Shown one piece after another: positions 16,621 through 25,217 of a stretch of DNA of 59,509 nucleotides. Where the stretch lies: NCBI GenBank assembly GCA_021808365.1, contig JAKBBU010000005.1, positions 1 through 59,509 on the forward strand, given 5' to 3'. Below the pieces are notes generated by a model. It was not told the origin of the DNA. It was given only the letters and a program-made list of their open reading frames with translations, and did not search any database. Origin of the DNA: Pseudomonadota bacterium. Lineage in GTDB: Bacteria; Pseudomonadota; Gammaproteobacteria; JAKBBU01. The stretch's first letter is position 1, and the number at the start of each line of letters is the position of its first letter. Position numbers and translations under genes: made by a program.

Positions 16621-18855
16621 TTAAATACTTTGTGAAGAGATCTTACTTGGTTCTTTGATCGCATTAAGGGCTACCTGCAAATTTTTTCTAGATTCTTTAT
16701 AGGTTGGATGATCTATAAATTCTTTTAGCCATCCTTGAAGGGTTGTGCTTGCAATAAGGTTTTTATTGATCCTGAACCATTTTCCAAAATCTTGGTTCTC
16801 GAGTATTTCTTCTGCTACTTCTATGAGAGAAAAAGCATCAATTTTTTCATTCAGTGAATGTAAGAGTTTTTCTTGTTCTTGGATAAAGGCGTCGAAAAAT
16901 TGTAATATATTATAGCAAAGATGCATACCTGATGTTATCAACTCTTCTTTTCTTCTTGAAGCAGATTGGATGGTTGTTCTAAGAAAATGTTGGCTTGCTT
17001 CTAGAAGTGCTTCATTTTGGCGATGGTTTGAGATCTCGGAAATAGGATGATAGAAGAGAGAGGGCTGTTGGAATGGAGACGTTGCTATACTAGACTTTAA
17101 TTGAATAAGTCCTTTCTTTTCCTTATCTTCTTCATCGCTACTGTAATCTGAGCTGGAACCACCTTGAGTAGTTAATGTTTCATCATCAGAGTCTGATTTT
17201 TTAGTTTCTGTTATAATAAATGGTCTAGTAAATAATGATTGTTGTTGTGATTGGATTGCTGGAACAATGGAAGGGACATATTCTGGGATAGAACCTATTT
17301 GTTTTTTAGGAAATTCATGTTCAATAGGTGTGGTTTTTTTTAATCGAAGGGTGGTTTCTTTCAACATTGTTGGTGTAACCTGAACAACAGGGGGGTGTTG
17401 TGCAATGATTATTGCTGAAATAGGTGGTTTTTTAGAAGGGAGCACATTTAAATCAGAAATATCCACACATATATTAGTATCGTGTTGAATTTCTCGATAA
17501 TGTTCATCAACAGTTTTTCTTTCCCCTATTGATTCAATGACGTTACTACCAATAGGGCTCATTAATTCAAGTAATTTTTGAATGCTTTTAACAATATTAG
17601 AGGATTCTATTTTTTTATAGACAACTCTACTATGTTCAGAACAGCTCTGGAGGTGTTCTTTGACTGTGGTGTTATTCAAAAAAACTAAGGTTATAGGATT
17701 TTCAACACCGACCAACCCAATTTGGCTGAGCTGAAAACTGGCGAGAGTCTGGGCAAGGTTAGTTCCTAAGGTTTTAATGGTATTTAAAAATAAGGCAATT
17801 AATGGCACAGGGATACGTTTTGGATCCAGAGGAGTAAGTTGAAAAAAAGTTGGATGATCTAAAATGAGAGCAATTTGTTGAAGGGTGTTCTCAAGTTCAT
17901 CGATATCCATCAATGGAGATGAAATTTTTATTTCTTTTCTTAAGTTTTTTAGGTCTTGAATTATATTGTTTAGAGGCTCTTTAAGTTTTAGCAACGGTTC
18001 TAATTCCAGAGCAGTTGCAAGAGTAGCCATTAAATTGGCTTCAGTGTGTTGCATTTTGTCTAGCAATTGATTAAAGAGGTTTTTAATCTGTTCATCCGAC
18101 ATTAAGTTTTTCAATGATTTTTTTTCGTTTTCTAAAAAATCCTGGTAATCTAATAATAATTTTTTTTGATCAGCGGTAATCTCGCATGCATTAAGAATAT
18201 TACTTTTTAATTGCTCGCTAATTTGATAATCATCGAAAAAGTAAATGTTTTTTTGGTTGATGGGGGTTAATCTTTTATTTATACGTTGAAGATCGGAAGA
18301 GAAAAACTCAACAAGAGGGCGTTTGTTTTGTGATTGTTTTATAAGGTTCTTTGATAGATTATTGATGATGTTAATAAGTTTGTTTTTTTCAGTCTCGAAA
18401 TCTTTCGGTGAAAAATGGATGTCTTTAAAATAGAAAATAGAAGAAATGTTTTTTATTGAAATAACATTGGTTTGCTGTTTGTTAAATTCGATAGCTCCCA
18501 TGAACGTTAAGAGGAGCCCTCTTTGAAGTTGATCAGTGATTTTCTGGGTAATTTCTTGGATGTAGGGTTCAGATTCTTTTGGAAAGGGGGTATGGATATC
18601 GATATGTTTTGCTTTTAAAATTCTTTCCAGATTTTGAATTTTTTCTGAAAAAAAAGTATTGGTTGATAACCAATTGATACCTTGCCGGGCCTTATCAAAA
18701 AAATCAGGATAGTCTTTGCAAAATTTTATATATTCTTGAGTTTGTTTTTCATATCCAGAAAAAGGGACTTCAGAAAGCCAGCGTGGAAGTTGAAAGTGAA
18801 TAAGTAATTGAAATTCTGTTTTTGGTTCGGAATCAAGGGAATAAACTTCTAACAT
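16621..18855 (-). CDS. Hypothetical 744-aa protein with acidic low-complexity stretch
   Basis: I do not recognise this protein. It has no signal peptide or clear membrane helix. It is mostly helical (many Leu, Lys, Glu, Asn), with a Pro-rich stretch followed by Ser/Asp-rich residues (KKSDSDDETLTTQGGSSSDY) near residue 580, and then a helical C-terminal domain. I preferred the ATG at 18855 to the one at 18873 because GGAG stands about ten bases before it, while the upstream ATG has no ribosome site. It converges with ychF (22-nt gap). Its composition is unlike its core neighbours, suggesting an accessory or effector-like gene (inference). Confidence 0.7.
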   Translation of the reverse strand: MLEVYSLDSEPKTEFQLLIHFQLPRWLSEVPFSGYEKQTQEYIKFCKDYPDFFDKARQGINWLSTNTFFSEKIQNLERILKAKHIDIHTPFPKESEPYIQEITQKITDQLQRGLLLTFMGAIEFNKQQTNVISIKNISSIFYFKDIHFSPKDFETEKNKLINIINNLSKNLIKQSQNKRPLVEFFSSDLQRINKRLTPINQKNIYFFDDYQISEQLKSNILNACEITADQKKLLLDYQDFLENEKKSLKNLMSDEQIKNLFNQLLDKMQHTEANLMATLATALELEPLLKLKEPLNNIIQDLKNLRKEIKISSPLMDIDELENTLQQIALILDHPTFFQLTPLDPKRIPVPLIALFLNTIKTLGTNLAQTLASFQLSQIGLVGVENPITLVFLNNTTVKEHLQSCSEHSRVVYKKIESSNIVKSIQKLLELMSPIGSNVIESIGERKTVDEHYREIQHDTNICVDISDLNVLPSKKPPISAIIIAQHPPVVQVTPTMLKETTLRLKKTTPIEHEFPKKQIGSIPEYVPSIVPAIQSQQQSLFTRPFIITETKKSDSDDETLTTQGGSSSDYSSDEEDKEKKGLIQLKSSIATSPFQQPSLFYHPISEISNHRQNEALLEASQHFLRTTIQSASRRKEELITSGMHLCYNILQFFDAFIQEQEKLLHSLNEKIDAFSLIEVAEEILENQDFGKWFRINKNLIASTTLQGWLKEFIDHPTYKESRKNLQVALNAIKEPSKISSQSI

Positions 18856-18961
18856 AATTTTTTCTCCACTCATTATTCATTTAAGATCGCCAAGACACAT
18901 AAATTCATTTATGATCGTTGGTAAATTTAAAAATTAAGATGGCATTTAAACTATGATTCTC

Positions 18962-18978
18962 GTTCCTCTTTGAGGAAC
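18962..18978. terminator. Small hairpin downstream of the chitinase gene
   Basis: GTTCCTC, loop TTT, GAGGAAC: a perfect 7-bp stem 63 bases after the chitinase stop, on the side where its transcript would end. There is no T-tract, so it is only a weak terminator candidate. Confidence 0.3.
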
Positions 18979-19041
18979 AGTAGGGATTCTAACTCAAAAC
19001 ATCAGGTTTTTCAAGTAAAGTTTTTTTAAATTAATTTGAAT

Positions 19042-20505
19042 TCAGATTGATCCAAAAAAAGAATTAATGGCGTTGATTGTATTCACAATTTGTTCACCAT
19101 AAAAAATTAGAGTCAATGCTGATCGCATTTCATCTTGTTCAAGTTCAACAGAGATTTTTTTTGTTTGCTCTGAAAAATCAGAATTGATCTCCATTTTTAA
19201 TTTTGTTTTCAATGTCGTTAACAAAGAGTTTGAATTATCAGGGGAAACGTCAAAATTAAGTGCCCAAATCATGGCGCCACCTAAATGATTTTCATTGATG
19301 TAATCTGCTTTTGTCGCAATGGTTTGCTGATTATCGTAGACCACCATTTGCTTGGTCTTGGGGTTATAGGCCCAAACTGCATTCGCTTTATTATCATGAT
19401 AAGTGACATGTTCTTTAAAGCCTGCACTCAATAATTCTTGTACACGTTGGTAACTCAATATACCCGGTTTAGTATTGGGGGCTAATTTTGGTTTTTTTGA
19501 TGGATCAAAAGGTTGGAACAGCCCATTATTTTTTGCAGGAACACTCCCATAGGAGAAAGCGTAAAATGGCACGCCCATGATAATTTTATTGGTGGGAACG
19601 CCCTGTGTATTTAAATATTGAATAGACTCATCGCAATTAGCGTGATAATACCCTTTTGTATTAGGTTCTTGGTTGTTGGGGAAAAGATTGCTCATAAATC
19701 CTGTGTAATGCAATTTAGCAAAGGGCGTATGAAAGTCATAACACATATCTGAAACAATGTTCACATTTTTTGCGATCGTTTCCCAATTTTTTGCACCAAT
19801 GCTATGAATTGCGCCTTGATCAAAAGCTGTGGTCATTGAGATCCACGCTTTGTTACCAAGTTTTGCTCGCAATTTTTCGATGAGTTGAGTGTATTGTTTT
19901 GCTTGTGTTGGAGAGAATGTATCTGATACTTCAAAATCGAGATCGACCCCGGATAAATGGTAATGATTCACGAGAGTTTGAACAGAATTTAAAAAAGCAG
20001 CGGGATGAGCAATCGCATGTTCAAATGAAGCTTGATCAGCCCCGCCACCAATGGAGATGATTTTTTTTAAAGAGTTTGATTTATTTTGTAAATGTGAGAA
20101 AGCATGAAAATTGTCGAGTTTGACATTGTCATTATTGCTACCTGCTTTGCAGATCCCTTTATTTTGCTCACAGAAAGGTTTATCGTCGGTGCCTAAATCG
20201 ACATAAGAGTCTTCGAAATGGATTTCGCCTTTTTTATTGACGGGGAAAAAAGCATAGGCGATAACATCGAGATCATTAAGTTTAGATGAGAAATCTTTAT
20301 TGTCTTGGACATGACCTTGAACATCGTAACTGCCGGGCAGTGGGTAGATCAGGGGTGACCCTTGTGTTTGAGTTGTGGAGACATTGTCATCATTGTACCA
20401 CCAATAACTCATGATGATTTTCTGCGTGGGTTCTGCAGCCATCGATGAGAGAGGGAGTAGAATGAAGGTCAGGCACATGGAAAAAATGATTATTATTTTT
20501 TTCAT
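19042..20505 (-). CDS. Secreted GH18 chitinase
   Basis: A 487-aa glycoside hydrolase family 18 protein. Signal peptide: MKKIIIIFSMCLTFILLPLS with SMAAEP at the cleavage region. The catalytic motif reads SGVDLDFEVSD, with the proton-donor Glu at residue 192 and the DxDxE spacing intact. Barrel strands include KKIISIGGG, WISMTTAFDQ, NIVSDMCYDFHT, IIMGVPFYAFSYG and LGGAMIWALNFD. The last 70 residues form a helical tail without a recognised chitin-binding domain. The start has a perfect GGAGG. Likely role: chitin or chitooligosaccharide breakdown outside the cell, for nutrition or host interaction. Confidence 0.9.
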   Translation of the reverse strand: MKKIIIIFSMCLTFILLPLSSMAAEPTQKIIMSYWWYNDDNVSTTQTQGSPLIYPLPGSYDVQGHVQDNKDFSSKLNDLDVIAYAFFPVNKKGEIHFEDSYVDLGTDDKPFCEQNKGICKAGSNNDNVKLDNFHAFSHLQNKSNSLKKIISIGGGADQASFEHAIAHPAAFLNSVQTLVNHYHLSGVDLDFEVSDTFSPTQAKQYTQLIEKLRAKLGNKAWISMTTAFDQGAIHSIGAKNWETIAKNVNIVSDMCYDFHTPFAKLHYTGFMSNLFPNNQEPNTKGYYHANCDESIQYLNTQGVPTNKIIMGVPFYAFSYGSVPAKNNGLFQPFDPSKKPKLAPNTKPGILSYQRVQELLSAGFKEHVTYHDNKANAVWAYNPKTKQMVVYDNQQTIATKADYINENHLGGAMIWALNFDVSPDNSNSLLTTLKTKLKMEINSDFSEQTKKISVELEQDEMRSALTLIFYGEQIVNTINAINSFFGSI

Positions 20506-20525
20506 TTGTCCTCCTATATTGGAAG

Positions 20526-20645
20526 TGTCTCAATGGTGTTGATTGTTTTTCAGAATTTGATTTTACAAACCAATCGCCAGCATGGATGTATTAACGGCGT
20601 GTTTGTAAAATCAAATTCTGAAAAACAATCAACACCATTGAGACA
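20526..20645. repeat. Perfect 45-bp inverted repeat with 30-nt loop
   Basis: Arms 20526-20570 and 20601-20645 are exact reverse complements; the loop 20571-20600 contains a small CGCC/GGCG pair. It lies between the DUF1704 gene stop and the chitinase start, 21 bases from the chitinase ATG, so it overlaps the presumed chitinase promoter region. The rest of 20506-20763 is AT-rich with no gene. Confidence 0.9.
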
Positions 20646-20763
20646 GGGTTCCTTTGTTATTGGTTGTTGAAAGAGGGCAACATCGTACCATACGAATGCT
20701 CAATAATCAACCTTTTTTATTCTATAATACATTTTTTTATAATTATTTTTATAAATATCAAAG

Positions 20764-22086
20764 CTATTCTCTCAAAATAGCTTTAAAATCAATAGCCATT
20801 TTCTGCAAATCAATTTGATCCATGAACAAAGAAAAATTCATCCAAGAGCTTAATGAGGCGAGATCACTGAACTGTGGGGGAAGATATTTTGCAGGTTTGA
20901 TAAGGCCTTCCTCAACCAGATCAGCCAATAATGGCAAGTCTTCTAAGGTAGTTTTACCCAAGAATAAGAGGGGAATATAATGTAAAACTCCTTTTTGAAT
21001 TGCAAGGCAAATATAATTATAAATTAAAATAAATCCACGGCTGTAGACGAGATCTTTTGTAAAGGGCGCGCCACCATGGGGCGTGCTTCCCCGAAAAACA
21101 CGCACAGCAAGACCATAACTTTCTTCATCACCATGGCCTTGTTCACGATAAAAATTAAAGACTTCGATGAAGTTAGCGCCCGCTTCAACCATCGCAATGG
21201 CACGAACGCGATTCACTAATCGTTGTAAACGAGCAGGGTACATACTAAAGGTGAATATTTCGGTAATGATCGCCAAGCCTTCTTGCGTCATGGTGGATGA
21301 AGGAGGGCCCTTACTGAGGAAGGTACAAATCGGTTGGCGTAAGCCATTAAGCGTGGTGCCCACATGCACCCAACCTTCATGCACTTCTAAAATTTTTAAA
21401 TCACGTTCTGTAAATTGTGCATCTTCACGAATTTTAACGGATTCTGCACCAGCGGCAGCATCAGCAATAATACTATCGCTGATTTCAACGCGGATCGATT
21501 CAGCGGGATCATTAAAATAAGTGCTTAATCGTTCTTTAAGAATATCGACGGTTTGTTGGCTGCTATAACGTTTTTCATCTTTTTCATTTTGAGTTTGGAG
21601 TTTTAAGGTGGGTAATGTGCGGGAAAGCGATTCGGCAAAGTCTTGATTGGTGGGGCCGCCTTGATAGAAGGCATCTTGATCGCTGCCATAGAGGGCTTTT
21701 GAAATTTCTGAAAATTGGGGTGTGCCTCGCGCTTCAATCATTCGAATAACGTCTCGGTATTCACGGCTCATACGTTGAAGTAATAAACTCAGTCCGCTGA
21801 TTTTGCCGAGGTGTTTTTGGACGTTCAGTTCAAATTCGAGAAATTCTTGTGTTTTTTTCTCGGGGTCGTAGTTGAGTGGAACTTGTTTGTAAAAATCAAC
21901 GTCGATGGCGGGTAATTCTTGGCATCCTTGATCGAAAAAACGTTTTTGAGTAGAAGCTGGCCATTTGATGGCATCTAAAATGCGGATTGGTTTTTGAATA
22001 TTAACTAATTGTTCAGAGAGTTCACGAATTTTAGTTTGTTCAGGGCTGAGGTTGCTCACAGGGGCTCCAGATTTAGAGGTCTTCAT
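20764..22086 (-). CDS. DUF1704 / MATCAP-type putative metallo-carboxypeptidase
   Basis: A 440-aa protein with the DUF1704 hallmarks EVHEGWVHVGTTLNGL and QEGLAIITE. The first carries HEGWVH (His236, Glu237, His241), an HExxxH zinc site; the Glu of QEGLA (Glu269) fits the third ligand. The same domain in eukaryotes (MATCAP) removes C-terminal tyrosine from tubulin; bacterial members have no known substrate. There is no signal peptide. I chose ATG 22086; ATG 22092 is equally possible, and longer frames run deep into the toxin gene. The start overlaps the RelE stop by 14 nt, so it may be a third gene of that operon. Confidence 0.82.
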   Translation of the reverse strand: MKTSKSGAPVSNLSPEQTKIRELSEQLVNIQKPIRILDAIKWPASTQKRFFDQGCQELPAIDVDFYKQVPLNYDPEKKTQEFLEFELNVQKHLGKISGLSLLLQRMSREYRDVIRMIEARGTPQFSEISKALYGSDQDAFYQGGPTNQDFAESLSRTLPTLKLQTQNEKDEKRYSSQQTVDILKERLSTYFNDPAESIRVEISDSIIADAAAGAESVKIREDAQFTERDLKILEVHEGWVHVGTTLNGLRQPICTFLSKGPPSSTMTQEGLAIITEIFTFSMYPARLQRLVNRVRAIAMVEAGANFIEVFNFYREQGHGDEESYGLAVRVFRGSTPHGGAPFTKDLVYSRGFILIYNYICLAIQKGVLHYIPLLFLGKTTLEDLPLLADLVEEGLIKPAKYLPPQFSDLASLSSWMNFSLFMDQIDLQKMAIDFKAILRE

Positions 22087-22348
22087 AAACATCTTTACGA
22101 TGTTTAATCGCGATAATAATGACAGTATTTGTTTCAGCTTCGATACGATAGACAATACGATAATCACTGACTCGTAGCCGCCGATGACTTTTTAGGCTAT
22201 AACGCAAGGGCTTACCAAACCCGATCGGATCAACCATCAACCGTTCTTCAATTGCACGTTTGATCAATGTTTTTGCACTGGATGAAAGGCTTGGGATGTG
22301 TTTTCGTATAACCTCTTCTTGATAACGGATATTATACTTTAATCCCAT
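22073..22348 (-). CDS. RelE/ParE-family toxin
   Basis: A 91-aa type II toxin of the RelE/ParE fold, probably a ribosome-dependent mRNA interferase or gyrase inhibitor. Typical features: many Arg/Lys, the core PLRYSLKSHRRLRVSDYRIVYRI and the strand VIIIAIKHRKDVY near the end. It overlaps the antitoxin gene upstream by 10 nt and the DUF1704 gene downstream. I cannot tell from sequence alone whether its target is mRNA or gyrase. Confidence 0.88.
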   Translation of the reverse strand: MGLKYNIRYQEEVIRKHIPSLSSSAKTLIKRAIEERLMVDPIGFGKPLRYSLKSHRRLRVSDYRIVYRIEAETNTVIIIAIKHRKDVYEDL

Positions 22349-22560
22349 GCTTCATTGTGGCTATAAGTTTCCACCCCCGGTTGATCGAGTTTTTGGGCAA
22401 TCCGAGAGAGATATAAATCTTCTCGCATTTCCAATGCTTCAAGGGCCAACTCTCGAACTAAACCTGCAATGGACTTATGTTCGTGGTCCGCTAAATCTGT
22501 AAGGAGTGCTACTGTGGGTGCTTCAAAGGTAACATTGATTCTTGGATTTTTAGTTGACAT
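22339..22560 (-). CDS. Ribbon-helix-helix antitoxin
   Basis: A 73-aa CopG/RelB-like antitoxin. The N-terminal strand is RINVTFEAPTVALLTDLA, then HKSIAGLVRELALEALEMRED as the two helices of the RHH fold, then a C-terminal toxin-binding tail. AGGAG precedes the ATG at 22560. It is the first gene of the overlapping antitoxin-toxin-DUF1704 group and probably represses the divergent region upstream. Confidence 0.86.
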   Translation of the reverse strand: MSTKNPRINVTFEAPTVALLTDLADHEHKSIAGLVRELALEALEMREDLYLSRIAQKLDQPGVETYSHNEAWD

Positions 22561-22597
22561 ATTAACTCCTGATTCAGTTAAACTAGGCTTGTAATCA

Positions 22598-22626
22598 AGA
22601 GTAACACTTTTACATCATTTTGTCAA
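22598..22626 (-). promoter_or_regulatory. Possible promoter of the toxin-antitoxin operon
   Basis: On the minus strand, TTGACA (22621-22626), a 17-bp spacer and TACTCT (22598-22603). The -35 is perfect and the -10 poor. CTTGTAATCAAG (22589-22600) is a small dyad overlapping the -10 that could be an antitoxin operator. The -35 overlaps the cca ribosome site. Confidence 0.4.
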
Positions 22627-22634
22627 GGAGACAT

Positions 22635-23729
22635 ATGGATATCTATCTCGTAGGCGGCGCTGTGCGTGATGAATTGTTGGGCCGTCCCGTGGTTGAACGG
22701 GATTGGGTCGTCGTGGGCGCAACGCCCGAAGATATGGTTGCCAAGGGCTTTAAGCCAGTAGGGCGTGATTTCCCTGTTTTTCTTCATCCTAAAACGTATG
22801 AAGAATATGCACTTGCACGGACTGAACGAAAAGTGGGGCGTGGTTATCGTGGATTTCAAATCTTTGCTGATCCGAGTGTGACCTTAGAAGACGATTTAGA
22901 ACGGCGAGATTTAACGATCAATGCGATTGCACGTACTGAAAAGGGGCAAGTGATTGATCCCTTTAATGGGCAACGTGATTTATACGATCGTAAACTGCGC
23001 CATGTTTCAGAAGCCTTTATTGAAGATCCTGTGCGCATTTTACGCGTGGCCCGATTTACCGCGCGTTATGCACATCTTGGGTTTACGGTTGCCGATGAAA
23101 CCATGCACTTAATGCAAAGAATGGTGGAATTGGGTGAAGTTGATGCCTTAGTGGCTGAACGGGTTTGGCAGGAATGGCACAGTGCTCTGGGTGAAGAACA
23201 TCCAGGTTTATTTTTTGATGTGCTAAAAAGTGCTCATGCCTTTGAACGTTTATTCCCAGAATTAGTGACTGATTACGATGAGCGGTTGCAAGTTTTACAG
23301 CAAGCCTGTGTGTTAACCCCTGATCCACGAGTTCGTTTTGCAGCGCAGATCCAAGAAGCGGCAGAACATCTTGATCAACGCTATCGTCTTCCCCGAGAAT
23401 TTCGCGATTTGGCCTTATTAGTGGGGCGATTAAAAACAATGAGTCATTGTGCTCTTCAATATCCTGCACAAGATATTTTAACTATTCTCGAAAAAACGGA
23501 TGCTTATCGCAGACCTGAACGACTGAATGATTTTTTATTGGCCTGTGCTGCAGATTATTGCGCAGGCCATCACGAAATTGTTTATCCACAGGCAAAACAT
23601 ATTGAAAAAATCTTTGAGATTGCAAAATCTGTATCAATTCGTGATTGTATTGATGCCGGATTAACGGGACCATTTTTAAAAGAAGAATTACATCGACGAA
23701 GGGTATTGGCGGTAGCTAAATTAGATTAG
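22635..23729 (+). CDS. cca: CCA-adding tRNA nucleotidyltransferase, HD domain absent
   Basis: A 364-aa protein that adds or repairs the 3' CCA of tRNA. The first 200 residues follow E. coli Cca closely: LVGGAVRDELLG, GRDFPVFLHP, EEYALARTERK, LEDDLERRDLTINAIA, EDPVRILRVARFTARYAHLGF. The metal-binding pair, DRD in E. coli (Asp21, Asp23), reads ERD here (Glu21, Asp23). The HD phosphohydrolase segment (HPEID and HDLGK in E. coli) is missing, explaining 364 instead of about 412 aa. The end (VAQSV-like helix, EELHRRRVLAV) is retained. ATG 22635 follows AAGGAG. Confidence 0.92.
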   Translation: MDIYLVGGAVRDELLGRPVVERDWVVVGATPEDMVAKGFKPVGRDFPVFLHPKTYEEYALARTERKVGRGYRGFQIFADPSVTLEDDLERRDLTINAIARTEKGQVIDPFNGQRDLYDRKLRHVSEAFIEDPVRILRVARFTARYAHLGFTVADETMHLMQRMVELGEVDALVAERVWQEWHSALGEEHPGLFFDVLKSAHAFERLFPELVTDYDERLQVLQQACVLTPDPRVRFAAQIQEAAEHLDQRYRLPREFRDLALLVGRLKTMSHCALQYPAQDILTILEKTDAYRRPERLNDFLLACAADYCAGHHEIVYPQAKHIEKIFEIAKSVSIRDCIDAGLTGPFLKEELHRRRVLAVAKLD

Positions 23730-23735
23730 TCTATA

Positions 23736-23917
23736 ATCCTAAATTCGGCAGTTGTAATCTACTGCAGAGGGCTAATGCATTGAACCTAGACATTTTTTTA
23801 GTATTTTTTAGCTTCACCGTAGGGGTGTCTACTGTCTTGCTAAAAAATACTAAAAAAGCTGCCTATCTTCAGCGCCTTAGCCCTCTTCGCTACGATTCCA
23901 ACTGCCGAATTTAGGAT
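23736..23917. terminator. Composite nested hairpin between convergent cca and dsbB
   Basis: Three nested arm pairs: 23736-23754 with 23899-23917 (19 bp), 23766-23775 with 23877-23886 (10 bp), and 23794-23812 with 23839-23857 (19 bp, T-rich/A-rich). The inner arms give T or A runs in both directions, so a bidirectional terminator is plausible. It fills the 209-nt gap. Confidence 0.6.
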
Positions 23918-23938
23918 AATGCAAAAAACTTGCCCGAA

Positions 23939-24457
23939 TTATAAGTCTTTCTTTGTATTGCAGGCAGCATACAAATAAGCGATCGCAAGACCTATGAAGA
24001 TTATGAGCATCCACGCGGCCATGCTTAATCCCAAAAAACGCCAAGGGACTTCAGCACAATTGCCACTGCCTTCCAAAAGTAATTTGAGTGTTTGGTTAAA
24101 AGCAAAGTGTGAGAGCATATAAGAAAGGCTTGCACCGCAGGCGGAGGTTTGTGTGTGCAGATGAGCGGTAAATTGTAACCAGGTTTGGCGTCCAGCAACA
24201 CCAGCACCGAGGAAGGAAATGATCAGCCCAATCACACTGTAAATTCGCAAGCCGTAAAGAGGTGGTCGATGAAGAAAGGCGATCAGTGAGAGGAGTGCAA
24301 GCAAAAAAACAGCAATTCGTTGTAAGATACAAAGAGGGCAGGGCACAAGATGTTCAATGAATTGAAAATAAAGAGAGGCACATAATAAAAAGGAGCAGAA
24401 TAAAAAAGCTGCACCATGAATTCGACGGGAAGAAAAGAATATTAAAAAGTTGATCAT
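23939..24457 (-). CDS. dsbB: Disulfide bond formation protein DsbB
   Basis: A 172-aa inner-membrane quinone-linked oxidase that re-oxidises DsbA. Four hydrophobic helices are visible. The first periplasmic redox pair is CPLC (Cys40, Cys43); the second periplasmic loop carries SACGASL and GSGNCAEVPW, giving the second Cys pair. AGGA precedes ATG 24457. No dsbA lies nearby. It overlaps by a few bases the leftward extension of the next plus-strand frame, which is not coding there. Confidence 0.94.
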   Translation of the reverse strand: MINFLIFFSSRRIHGAAFLFCSFLLCASLYFQFIEHLVPCPLCILQRIAVFLLALLSLIAFLHRPPLYGLRIYSVIGLIISFLGAGVAGRQTWLQFTAHLHTQTSACGASLSYMLSHFAFNQTLKLLLEGSGNCAEVPWRFLGLSMAAWMLIIFIGLAIAYLYAACNTKKDL

Positions 24458-24596
24458 GCGATTCCTGTACTCAAAGCAAACGATTTTAGAGGTATCATTT
24501 TTTATTAATCATAATTCTTCTTTCCTTTATTTGCAAAAAATAACAAATACGTTTAAAATTCGGCCAGCTTTCTTTTTAAAGTGGGGGCAGAAAAAA

Positions 24597-25124
24597 ATGA
24601 TTAAAAAAATAGCAATGGTTTCTACGTTAACACTGATCGTATTCAGTAACACGGCGTTTGCATCAGCAAATGGATTCTACGGTGGCGGTGAATTGGGATA
24701 TAGCGATATTGATGATACAGCGGGCCACGTGATCCCCTTCACTTCTGGAATTTCAACCGATGGTTTGGGAGGGCGTGTTTTTGGTGGTTATCAATTTAAC
24801 CGATTCATTGCTGCGGAAGGTGGCTTTGGATTTGATCAAGATAGTCTATTCAAGGCGACCAACCAAATTAACGTTGATCTTGAAGCCAAGGGCATGTTAC
24901 CCATCACTCAATGTTTCAATGTCTTTGGTAAATTGGGTGGCACCTATGTTGATCAAAATCAAGGTGGATCGGGCAGTGCGATCCGGCCTCTGTATGGTCT
25001 AGGGTTGGGTTATGACATCAATCGCAAGGTGAATACCACCTTGGAATGGACACGGATCATCGGCGAAGGTTCGCTGAATGATAGCAATTCTTTGTTGCTG
25101 GGGCTGGCATATCATTTAGGGTAA
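24597..25124 (+). CDS. Outer-membrane beta-barrel protein (OmpA/opacity-like)
   Basis: A 175-aa protein with signal peptide (MIKKIAMVSTLTLIVFSNTA, cleavage after FASA) and an eight-strand-type barrel: GFYGGGELGYSDID, GLGGRVFGGYQFNRFIAAEGG, CFNVFGKLGGTYVDQN, ALYGLG-type strand and LLLGLAYHLG with a small, rather hydrophobic end. I chose ATG 24597 because it opens the signal peptide; the GGGGG upstream is a weak ribosome site. The longer frame overlapping dsbB is not supported. The function within the cell envelope is unknown. Confidence 0.85.
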   Translation: MIKKIAMVSTLTLIVFSNTAFASANGFYGGGELGYSDIDDTAGHVIPFTSGISTDGLGGRVFGGYQFNRFIAAEGGFGFDQDSLFKATNQINVDLEAKGMLPITQCFNVFGKLGGTYVDQNQGGSGSAIRPLYGLGLGYDINRKVNTTLEWTRIIGEGSLNDSNSLLLGLAYHLG

Positions 25125-25133
25125 AAGGAGCTA

Positions 25134-25162
25134 TTGTATCTTTGCTTCAGGTCGAGTATCAT
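25134..25162 (+). promoter_or_regulatory. Promoter and leader of rplM-rpsI
   Basis: TTGTAT (25134-25139), 17 bp, TATCAT (25157-25162). The transcript would start near 25169 and its leader contains ACCGGTGG/CCGCCGGT (about 25182-25201), an 8-bp near-perfect stem ahead of the rplM ribosome site, comparable in place to L13 autoregulatory leaders. Confidence 0.5.
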
Positions 25163-25217
25163 TGCGCGCCTAGTAGATCGTTACCGGTGGAAAACCGCCG
25201 GTCCTTGGAGTAACTCA

